Source: CAZLPY01 sp964561525 | GTDB taxonomy: Bacteria > Patescibacteriota > UBA1384 > CAJBMM01 | Reading direction: 5' to 3' | DNA: 15,223 nt | NCBI GenBank assembly: GCA_964561525.1 | Contig: CAZLPY010000017.1 | Span: forward strand, 1 to 15,223 | Shown here: in pieces, positions 5,974 through 11,683 of the stretch | How positions within the stretch are numbered: position 1 is the first letter of the stretch | Layout: the number at the start of each line of letters is the position of its first letter | The notes under the pieces: generated by a model | Databases searched by the model: none | Told to the model about the DNA's origin: nothing | What the model saw: the letters and a program-made list of their open reading frames with translations, nothing else | Translations under genes and position numbers: made by a program

Positions 5974-6248
5974 AGTGAGTCAAGATGTGCTTCGAGTTCT
6001 GCATCAGAGTGAAACGGCCCTGTGATGTTCTCGCCCGTCTTAATATCCTCTTCCACCTCTTGCAAGATCTGCTCGAGATACGGTGAGGGAGTATAATTTT
6101 CGGTTGAAAAGGTGACCGTTTGATTACGTACCATCTGTTTCACTTCAGCAGCTAACAGTGCACTAAGAGTAAGATCGAGCTCTTTGGCCATTTTCATAGC
6201 AGCCGCCTTCGTCTCGTTATCAATCTTGAAATGAATCATTGTTTTCAT
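5970..6248 (-). CDS. RelB/DinJ-family antitoxin
   Basis: 92 residues. The N-terminus MIHFKIDNETKAAAMKMAK with the following LDLTLSALLAAEVKQMV is the ribbon-helix-helix DNA-binding and dimerisation unit of RelB/DinJ antitoxins. The acidic second half (EQILQEVEEDIKTGE, FHSDAELEAHLDSL) is the part that normally wraps and inactivates the toxin. It overlaps the RelE-like toxin start by 4 bases. Two starts are possible: the ATG at 6246-6248, which lies 6 bases after a -10 box (leaderless), and the ATG at 6237-6239, three codons later. The first is taken because it fits the promoter. The antitoxin and the complex probably repress the promoter at 6255-6283. Confidence 0.88.
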   Translation of the reverse strand: MKTMIHFKIDNETKAAAMKMAKELDLTLSALLAAEVKQMVRNQTVTFSTENYTPSPYLEQILQEVEEDIKTGENITGPFHSDAELEAHLDSL

Positions 6249-6254
6249 ATATCT

Positions 6255-6283
6255 ACTGTATACCTATTGTATATATACGTCAA
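6255..6283 (-). promoter_or_regulatory. Promoter/operator of the toxin-antitoxin-led operon
   Basis: On the minus strand TTGACG (plus 6278-6283) and TACAGT (plus 6255-6260) are separated by 17 bases, and the antitoxin ATG follows 6 bases after the -10 box, so the message would be leaderless. The spacer contains two small palindromes, GTATATATAC (6269-6278) and GTATAC (6258-6263), which are candidate half-sites for the ribbon-helix-helix antitoxin. The operator assignment is inference. Confidence 0.6.
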
Positions 6284-6320
6284 CACCCACCGCTAACGAT
6301 TATTGTACGATAGCTCGTTA

Positions 6321-7832
6321 TTATTGCGTAGGATCCTGAGTACGGACTACTAAGCCTTTAGTGAATGCATACACATAACCAGTGCCGTCGACTATGAGGG
6401 AGCTAAAATCTGAGGCACTATGGCTATCGTTAAACGCTCGCCAATTTGCACCACCATCGCTGGAACAATAGACCCCATCGGCATGATACTGCGTGGCAGT
6501 AAACAAATCACCGTTTACGTTGCTACCCATACCTTGAATAAGTGCGTAGCTGGGTAGCCCACTTACTCCACTCCACAGCCCTCCGCTATAACGGGTAACT
6601 CCGATAGTGCCAAGATTACGATTGGTCAAAATCTCGTCTGATTTATTGAATTGAATAATGGTCAAGTTACCACTATAAGTTGGGCTACTCAATCCAATCG
6701 ATGACCATGTTGTCCCGTTATCGATTGATTTGAGCAGCCCGTTCGAAAGTTCTCCGCCTGCGAATAAATCTCCGTTGCTCGCTTTTTGAATTACCCATAT
6801 CGCGCCGGCTGTTCCCCCAGAGGCCACCCCAATATTTGAGGCAATTTTGGTGTAGGTGTTACCACCATCGGTTGAGCGATATACATCGCCGTTAAAGGCA
6901 GTGGAAGCAATAACGGCACCATTTTTATCTACAGTAAAGGCCGAGACTTTTAAGTTGGTAACTATACCACTAGCCTGCTGCCACGCCCCATTCACATAAC
7001 GATATGCGTAGCCCTTGGAGCTACCCCCACTAAACCCATTTAAGCCGGCTAATAGTTCGCCGTTACTATTAAATCCAAGTACACTGACTGGCTTGAGGGG
7101 GCTAGGGAAACCGTTATTTAACGACGTCCAGCTTTGACCATGATCAGTAGACTGGTAAATACCTTGAGTGGATGTTCCAACATAAATTGTGCCGTCGTTC
7201 GCTACAACCTCTGTATGAGCTTCAAAATTTTTTGTAGGATCGAATGGTGTAGTTAATACCTGCCAGGTGGGCGTTTTGCCACAACTGAGAGCGTTTGACG
7301 AAGTTGTTCCACCCGAAGAGCCGCCGCCGGATGATGTGCCACCAGACCCTGTCCCAGAGGAGCTCCCTGAACCCTGCGTTGTACCACCCCCCGAACTGCC
7401 GGTTCCGCCACTCGAAGTACCGCCTGAGGAGCTGCTGCCAGAAGAGCCACTCGAGCTGGTTGATCCATTAATGGTTACTTTGAAACTTACTGATCCTGCA
7501 GTACCGATGTTCACGGTTCCGATGTTCCAGTGCAACGTATTCGCACTATCTAATGTACCGCCACTGTTCGCTGAACTCGGTACGTAAGAGGTGCCAGTTG
7601 GGATAACATCGGCAATCACAAAATTCGAAGCCTGCGCGCTACCATTATTTTGATAATGAATGGTATACGTAATCACATCACCAGCCGCTACGGTTGTTTT
7701 GTCAACTGCTTTGGTGAGAACAATCAAAGCCTTGCTATTTTGAGCTTGCGTTAGACTAATTTGAAATAACACACAAATCGCTAATGCAATTGCACTAAAT
7801 TTCAAGTGATTATGTAATGACCAATAATGCAC
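6321..7832 (-). CDS. Secreted surface protein: DUF11 domain, Ser/Gly linker, Asp-box beta-propeller
   Basis: 503 residues from a GTG at 7830-7832, chosen because AGGAG lies 7 bases upstream; an ATG at 7848-7850 would add six residues but has no ribosome binding site. A signal peptide is clear: a hydrophobic core FSAIALAICVLFQISLT ending TQAQ. It is followed by one DUF11-type beta-sandwich (ITYTIHYQNNGSAQASNFVI, then DVIPTGTSYVP). A linker of about 65 residues is almost only Ser, Gly and Thr. The remaining half is a beta-propeller with at least four Asp-boxes (SxDxGxxW): STDHGQSW, STDGGNTY, SIDNGTTW, SSDGGANW, as in BNR/sialidase-like and sortilin-type propellers. No enzyme active site was seen and there is no cell-wall sorting signal or C-terminal membrane helix. 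It is probably a secreted or loosely attached binding or adhesion protein; last gene of the Nudix operon. Confidence 0.85.
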   Translation of the reverse strand: MHYWSLHNHLKFSAIALAICVLFQISLTQAQNSKALIVLTKAVDKTTVAAGDVITYTIHYQNNGSAQASNFVIADVIPTGTSYVPSSANSGGTLDSANTLHWNIGTVNIGTAGSVSFKVTINGSTSSSGSSGSSSSGGTSSGGTGSSGGGTTQGSGSSSGTGSGGTSSGGGSSGGTTSSNALSCGKTPTWQVLTTPFDPTKNFEAHTEVVANDGTIYVGTSTQGIYQSTDHGQSWTSLNNGFPSPLKPVSVLGFNSNGELLAGLNGFSGGSSKGYAYRYVNGAWQQASGIVTNLKVSAFTVDKNGAVIASTAFNGDVYRSTDGGNTYTKIASNIGVASGGTAGAIWVIQKASNGDLFAGGELSNGLLKSIDNGTTWSSIGLSSPTYSGNLTIIQFNKSDEILTNRNLGTIGVTRYSGGLWSGVSGLPSYALIQGMGSNVNGDLFTATQYHADGVYCSSDGGANWRAFNDSHSASDFSSLIVDGTGYVYAFTKGLVVRTQDPTQ

Positions 7833-7863
7833 TCGAACACTCCTTTTCATTAGTGTAGAACGT

Positions 7864-8574
7864 TTACGCTCCGCCCGCAAAGTTTTCGGATATCACATCC
7901 GATAATTGCTCCAGCACTTTTTGCCAGTGCTTGCGCATGGTTTCACGCTCCGCGGCATCTTTCAGTCTTTCTTGATGAAACCGGATGGCGCATTTGTTAA
8001 CCTCCGACCCATCTCGAGTTAACCCTGAGACTGTCGCTGAATTTCTTGAGAAATTCGTCGACGCAGTCGAAGGGTCGCCATTCGGCAAAAACAGAATCTG
8101 AACCGTTGATGGCTCTTTTCTACCCGGTGGCTGCCAGGTAAATCGTAGGCGCCGCGCTTTATCGATGCTCCGAATCTCACCCTTGACGCCGTCCTCGGTT
8201 TCATACTGGTAGCCTCGTTCAAAAGCAATTTCGGTCGGTTTTCCTAACCATACTGCCATACCTTTAGCTGAGGTGATAAAATCCCATGCCTCATCCGGCG
8301 TCAAATCAAACGTTTTCTGCACCCCAATTTCAAAACCAGCCCCTTCAGTCTCTCCCATAGTACGTCGGTTATGCGCATATTCGTACCCCACCGTTACCAT
8401 CTGCGCCCACCAACCACTTTTGATCAATCCTTCGTCGTACAAGAACTTAGCGATATCGCGATGTTGCAAAGTATTTGCCCCACGTGCGTCCAATAGCTCG
8501 ATCCACTCATCCCAGGTTTTGCCAGTGGCCTTTTTGACCGCCTCACTGGTAATTCTATTTATTTTATCGGTCAT
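7864..8574 (-). CDS. DUF4287 + SRPBCC (AHSA1-like) protein with in-frame palindromic insertion
   Basis: 236 residues, soluble. Residues 1-75 resemble DUF4287 (KKATGKTWDEWIELLDARGA, LIKSGWWAQMVTVGYEYA). Residues about 80-236 resemble the START-like SRPBCC/AHSA1 fold (VQKTFDLTPDEAWDFITSAK, GEIRSIDKARRLRFTW, FHQERL, RETMRKHWQKVLEQL). Such proteins bind hydrophobic ligands or act as co-chaperones; the ligand here is unknown. Between FLPNGD and KCAIRFHQERL, where the family normally has a short beta-turn, there are 26 extra residues rich in Ser and Thr, encoded by two adjacent hairpins at 7996-8075. The ATG overlaps the stop of the upstream Nudix gene by 4 bases (ATGA), so the two are translationally coupled; the secreted DUF11 protein follows 31 bases on. 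The insertion sits in a surface loop and need not destroy function. Confidence 0.8.
   Translation of the reverse strand: MTDKINRITSEAVKKATGKTWDEWIELLDARGANTLQHRDIAKFLYDEGLIKSGWWAQMVTVGYEYAHNRRTMGETEGAGFEIGVQKTFDLTPDEAWDFITSAKGMAVWLGKPTEIAFERGYQYETEDGVKGEIRSIDKARRLRFTWQPPGRKEPSTVQILFLPNGDPSTASTNFSRNSATVSGLTRDGSEVNKCAIRFHQERLKDAAERETMRKHWQKVLEQLSDVISENFAGGA
7996..8075 (-). repeat. Pair of palindromes inserted in frame in the SRPBCC gene
   Basis: In the gene's direction a 54-base imperfect palindrome comes first (8022-8075): ACCCT-tc-GACTG at one end, CAGTC-tc-AGGGT at the other, and GAATTTCT-ca-AGAAATTC at the centre. It is followed by a 28-base hairpin (7996-8023) bounded by GTTAAC at both ends. 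The coding excess is 26 codons (78 bases, 7996-8073), in frame and free of stops. The sequence differs from the element in mutY, but the plan is the same: two tandem hairpins, long then short, length divisible by three. The outer words CCCTTCGACTG and CTCAGGG resemble palindromic repeats I remember from other bacterial genomes; not verified here. Confidence 0.65.
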
Positions 8575-9122
8575 GTTGCATCCTGATTTTTGAAGCGTTT
8601 ATCTAATATTTTAAGCAGCTGTTCGTATTCAGCAGGGTGCATCACTAGCTTTGAATCCTGCCTCTGCACCATCTGGTCAAACTCGAATAATGAAACAAAT
8701 GTAGCCTCTGATACTTCCTCTTTCTGTAGTGTAATATCACTCATTTTTATAGTGAGTTCCACCAAATATACATCGTCGACTTCGTTATTAATGTAGTCGG
8801 CACGCTCGGTTTGCTGATTTACGCGAAATAAATGCGTAAGCTGCTCATGGCGAACGTTGATACCAAGCTCTTCTTTTAATTCACGGAGTGCAGTAGCTTC
8901 GCTCGTATCACCCGCAGTAATGTGACCAGCTGCTGAAACGTCCCACATGCCAGGATGATTTAAAACCTGCGGTGAACGGTGCTGTAACAGTAACTCACCG
9001 TTCTCATTCATAACCCAAACGTGGACGGCCCCGTGCCAATCGCCATCCTTGTGTACTTCAGCACGCTCTTTGACTAAGCCTAATTTGTTGCCCGATTCAT
9101 CCAACACATCGATGTATTCCAT
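8571..9122 (-). CDS. Nudix hydrolase, isopentenyl-diphosphate isomerase-like subgroup
   Basis: 183 residues. The Nudix box spans residues 66-88 (GHITAGD, then REL, KEELGI) and matches G-x5-E-x7-REUxEExGU except that Asp72 replaces the first Glu; this change is not rare in the subgroup. The opening (MEYIDVLDESGNKLGLVKER), the HGAVHVWVMNENGELLLQHRS strand and WDVSAAGH match the IDI/YfcD-like Nudix proteins, which act on nucleoside or other diphosphates. True isopentenyl-diphosphate isomerase is unlikely to be asserted from this alone. The ATG at 9120-9122 has AAGGA five bases upstream. It is the first gene of a three-gene minus-strand operon (ATGA overlap with the SRPBCC gene). Its upstream region is occupied by the palindromic element at 9134-9217 and the tRNA-Ser gene, so it may be read through from the tRNA promoter. 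Confidence 0.88.
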   Translation of the reverse strand: MEYIDVLDESGNKLGLVKERAEVHKDGDWHGAVHVWVMNENGELLLQHRSPQVLNHPGMWDVSAAGHITAGDTSEATALRELKEELGINVRHEQLTHLFRVNQQTERADYINNEVDDVYLVELTIKMSDITLQKEEVSEATFVSLFEFDQMVQRQDSKLVMHPAEYEQLLKILDKRFKNQDAT

Positions 9123-9133
9123 GTTTTCCTTTG

Positions 9134-9217
9134 TCTGCTAGTGATCCTTCATTGGAGTCACCATGCGATGCTAGTGACTTAAGAAGCGAATGAATCGCAT
9201 TCTTAAGGTCACCACGC
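9134..9217 (+). repeat. Second copy of the two-unit palindromic element, next to tRNA-Ser 3' end
   Basis: On the plus strand two units follow each other. Unit 1 (9134-9166) runs from TGCTAGTGATCC to GGAGTCACCATGC with a short stem around TTCATT. Unit 2 (9167-9217, 51 bases) runs from GATGCTAGTGAC to GTCACCACGC with the stem CTTAAGAA-GCG pairing CGC-a-TTCTTAAG. The unit junction (9156-9180) matches the junction of the mutY copy at 24 of 25 positions, while the stems are unrelated but still pair. It ends 6 bases before the encoded CCA of the tRNA-Ser gene. In the frame corresponding to mutY, unit 2 contains a TGA, so this copy is not a coding one. Confidence 0.8.
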
Positions 9218-9223
9218 CTCTTT

Positions 9224-9313
9224 TGGCGGTGGGGGTGGGATTTGAACCCACGATACCGTTGCCGGTAAACTTGCTTTCCAAGCAAGCGCCATAGGCCGCT
9301 AGGCGACCCCACC
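9224..9313 (-). tRNA. tRNA-Ser (anticodon GGA)
   Basis: 90 bases including an encoded CCA. Acceptor arm GGTGGGG pairs with CCCCACC, discriminator G. The D arm is GCC...GGC with AGCGG in the loop. The anticodon arm CTTGC-TTGGAAA-GCAAG gives anticodon GGA (reads UCC and UCU). A long variable arm TACCG-GCAA-CGGTA is the serine class II hallmark, and the T arm is GTGGG-TTCAAAT-CCCAC. All stems pair fully. Upstream, TTGCCA and TGTAAA with a 17-base spacer may be the promoter, lying between the gene and the duplicated 5' fragment at 9364-9384. Confidence 0.95.
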
Positions 9314-9363
9314 AAACTTCGCTTGTCGTTTTTACAGCTAGCACCTTCGTTTTTGGCAAAACG

Positions 9364-9384
9364 TAGGCCGCTAGGCGACCCCAC
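9364..9384 (-). repeat. Duplicated 5' fragment of the tRNA-Ser gene
   Basis: These 21 bases are identical to 9292-9312 in the tRNA-Ser gene: most of the acceptor 5' strand and the D arm (GTGGGGTCGCCTAGCGG then CCTA on the minus strand). The offset is 72 bases, the orientation is the same, and the match stops sharply on both sides. It cannot fold into a tRNA. It is most simply the remnant of a tandem tRNA duplication or of a recombination event at the tRNA gene. Confidence 0.75.
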
Positions 9385-9474
9385 GGTGGAGCGCTCTTAT
9401 TTTACCACTTTTGAGCTCAAATTACAATTTTGCTGTATGTTGACCTATAAGACCCATTTGACCAATCAGACCGT

Positions 9475-10677
9475 TTACTCGTATCGCAGCGCCTTTAATG
9501 GATTTAAGCCCGCGGCCCGGCGGGCCGGATAAAAGCCAGTGATCGAACCAACGATGGTTGAAAACGCAATGATAGCAAAAATAAACCACGGTGGGCTATA
9601 AAAAAGTGTCGCTTGCTCTCCGCCGTAAATCCCAGCCAAAACGTTTAAGGTCGTATTAGCTACAAACGCCATCCCAATGCCAATTACTACTCCACAGAGC
9701 CCACCTAAAAATCCGATTATCGTAGCCTCAGCTAAAAACAGCTTCCACACGTCACTTTTATCTGCACCAATTGCCTTCATAATGCCAATTTCGCGGGTGC
9801 GTTCAAGCAGTGAAATGGTCATGGTGTTAAACATACCGATACTTGAGATGATCAAGGCAATTACACCCAGTGCACCTAAGCTAATTTGCACGATAGCAAA
9901 CACCTGATCGAGTTGTTGCAGCGTCTCAAGCGGAGCCGAGGCATCATAGCCCATCGACGAGATGCTATCCTTAACCTCAAGTACTTTACTGCGGTCAGAT
10001 GCTTGCACCTTAAAATTGGCATATTGCACCCCTTTGACTAACTCCGCCGCATCACTTAATTGAACATACGCATAAGACACATCGTCATCCTTAATCACCC
10101 CTGCTATTTTATACGCAGTTTGATCTTTCACTTTTGTGGCCGGAGCAGAGCTCTGATCTGCGGCAGGCACGGCGTACGTCAGATTAAACTGTTTAGCGAG
10201 AGCATTCGCGTCATCAGACAGTCCAAATTGCGCCAAAAATCCACTTGACACCACCGCACTGTGAGTGGAATTTTGATCATAGATACCACCAATTTCCGGG
10301 CGAATATCGGCTAATTCAAAATAATGCGGCGATACCGCATGAATGACGGTGGAGCCAATACTGGTGGCTTGCCCCTCCGCCTCAACGTCCAACTGTAACG
10401 CCACGTCAGCCACGTTCGGCAGTGCTTTAATTTTTTGCACCGCGCTGTCATCTAATTTTATTAATGATTTGTCCGAAACCGGCAATACATCGATGGTCGA
10501 TATAGCGGACGATGAAGCGATGCGCTGTACCGTCAACAACTGCAGGCCGTAGCCAAACGATACTAAAAATAAAATAGCGGCGGTAGCGATCGAAACCGCT
10601 AAAATAGTGAGAAATGTACGCAACGTGTTCGTCCGGAAATTACGCGACGCAAGGCGTATTACGTCAATTAGTCGCAT
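9475..10677 (-). CDS. ABC transporter permease, MacB/FtsX type
   Basis: 400 residues with the MacB/LolC-like plan. One N-terminal membrane helix (about residues 20-45, LTILAVSIATAAILFLVSFGYG) is followed by a large extracytoplasmic domain of about 210 residues. Three C-terminal helices then form the FtsX domain; a coupling-helix region LLERTREIGIMKAIGADKSDV lies between the second and third helices, and the end is YPARRAAGLNPLKALRYE. These proteins do not carry substrate through a pore but move peptides, lipoproteins or drugs by mechanotransmission, or signal across the membrane. The start ATG (10675-10677) lies 14 bases inside the end of the ATPase gene, so the pair is coupled. There is no adhesion-like MacA partner nearby, so the cargo is unknown. 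After the stop no strong terminator is seen; a perfect TTTGAGCTCAAA palindrome occurs at 9410-9421. Confidence 0.92.
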   Translation of the reverse strand: MRLIDVIRLASRNFRTNTLRTFLTILAVSIATAAILFLVSFGYGLQLLTVQRIASSSAISTIDVLPVSDKSLIKLDDSAVQKIKALPNVADVALQLDVEAEGQATSIGSTVIHAVSPHYFELADIRPEIGGIYDQNSTHSAVVSSGFLAQFGLSDDANALAKQFNLTYAVPAADQSSAPATKVKDQTAYKIAGVIKDDDVSYAYVQLSDAAELVKGVQYANFKVQASDRSKVLEVKDSISSMGYDASAPLETLQQLDQVFAIVQISLGALGVIALIISSIGMFNTMTISLLERTREIGIMKAIGADKSDVWKLFLAEATIIGFLGGLCGVVIGIGMAFVANTTLNVLAGIYGGEQATLFYSPPWFIFAIIAFSTIVGSITGFYPARRAAGLNPLKALRYE

Positions 10678-11476
10678 GAGCTACCTCTTCCTCGTCGTGT
10701 ACTTCAGCTTCAGCGATAGCGGCCTGCTGGAGCAAGTCGTCAGAATTAATATCTTGTGGCCCGGCGATCTCGTCTCCAAGCGGGCGATTAATCACCGTGC
10801 GTATAATTTGGCCATCCTTCATATACAGCACGCGGTGCGGATGGGTGATGTAGTCAGGGTTGTGCGTGACTAATAAAATGGTACGCTTCGAGCGCTCATT
10901 TAAATCTTTCAGTAGCTGCATCACCTCTCCGGCTGATTTTGAATCAAGATTGCCCGTCGGCTCATCGACGAGCAAAATCCACGGGTTGTTCACCAAAGCG
11001 CGAGCAATGGCAACTCGTTGTTGTTGCCCACCCGATAGCTCATTTGGTGTGTAGTTACGAAACCGCTCGAATTCAAATAGTTTGAGCAGATTTTCAGCCC
11101 GCCTGGTGCGGCGCGAAAGACGCGCCCCGGCAAACACTTGCGGAAGAGCAATGTTTTCAAGTACTGTAAGCGACTTTAACAAGTTAAACGATTGAAACAC
11201 CATGCCAATCCGGGACCGGTGCTGCCGTGCCAGCTCTTTTTCGTTAAATTTTGTGATGTCTTTCCCACGAATATTGACCTTGCCAGAAGTTGCAGGCTCT
11301 AGCCCTGAGATAATATTGAGCAGCGTTGATTTGCCGCAGCCTGACGGGCCAAACAAAATGACGTATTCTCCGGCGTAAATCTCTAAATTAATACCATGCA
11401 GCACTTCATTTGCCAATTTACCGCGAGCAAACGTTTTTTTGACTCCTTTGCATTCGATTACTTTAGATTTAGCCAT
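10664..11476 (-). CDS. ABC transporter ATP-binding protein, MacB/LolD type
   Basis: 270 residues. Walker A is GPSGCGKST (about residues 43-51), the Q-loop lies in GMVFQSFNLLKSLTVLENI, the signature is NELSGGQQQRVAIARAL, Walker B is ILLVDEPTGNLDS, and the H-loop is LLVTHN. The phrase DEPTGNLDS is typical of the LolD/MacB/FtsE export and mechanotransmission ATPases. The last 40 residues are an acidic tail (HDEEEVAHATN at the end) beyond the usual domain. It partners the permease gene that overlaps it by 14 bases. The ATG at 11474-11476 has only a weak AGG upstream; a TATACT box about 24 bases before the ATG may be the -10 element, but no good -35 was found. Confidence 0.94.
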   Translation of the reverse strand: MAKSKVIECKGVKKTFARGKLANEVLHGINLEIYAGEYVILFGPSGCGKSTLLNIISGLEPATSGKVNIRGKDITKFNEKELARQHRSRIGMVFQSFNLLKSLTVLENIALPQVFAGARLSRRTRRAENLLKLFEFERFRNYTPNELSGGQQQRVAIARALVNNPWILLVDEPTGNLDSKSAGEVMQLLKDLNERSKRTILLVTHNPDYITHPHRVLYMKDGQIIRTVINRPLGDEIAGPQDINSDDLLQQAAIAEAEVHDEEEVAHATN

Positions 11477-11565
11477 TATGGTGCCTGCTTAATACGTAGT
11501 ATAAAAAATCCTAGATGTTCCGCGCTTAACCATATCCACACTTCTCAAAAAAATGACGAATCAGT

Positions 11566-11653
11566 AATTTCTAATTTCTAAATAATGCATCAATATCTAA
11601 TACCCAATTGGTCATTCATCGGAGTTATTTAGTCATTAGATATTAGAAATTAG
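11566..11653. repeat. AT-rich imperfect inverted repeat in the ABC-ppsA gap
   Basis: The 207-base gap between the ATPase gene and ppsA holds a left arm (11566-11584) made of TTTCTAA words ending in AAATAA. A centre has the perfect palindrome CCAATTGG (11604-11611). A right arm (11625-11653) runs from TTATTTAG to TTAGAAATTAG, the reverse complement pattern with about ten extra bases. No coding frame is seen. Repeats of such TTAGAAATTAG words are, from memory, common between genes in CPR genomes. Possible roles include a structured 3' end for ppsA or spacer DNA between operons. Confidence 0.55.
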
Positions 11654-11683
11654 ACATTGCACTTGCGGGTAATTGCTTTCGCT

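Noticed and set aside
6290..6330. Terminator behind the secreted protein (TAACGA / TCGTTA pair)
   Set aside because: The stem is only 6 pairs with a 15-base loop and lacks a T run on the minus strand.
7267..7587. Plus-strand frame of 106 residues rich in Pro, Glu and Val opposite the secreted protein
   Set aside because: It is the reverse image of the Ser/Gly linker codons of the DUF11 protein; no ribosome binding site and no domain.
9134..9217. CRISPR array or integron attC site as explanation of the palindromic units
   Set aside because: Only two units with different stems and no constant spacers, and no GTTRRRY core site; neither model fits.
9097..9384. Minus-strand frames over the tRNA-Ser region with the repeated phrase VGSPSGL
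   Set aside because: They are translations of the tRNA gene and its duplicated fragment.
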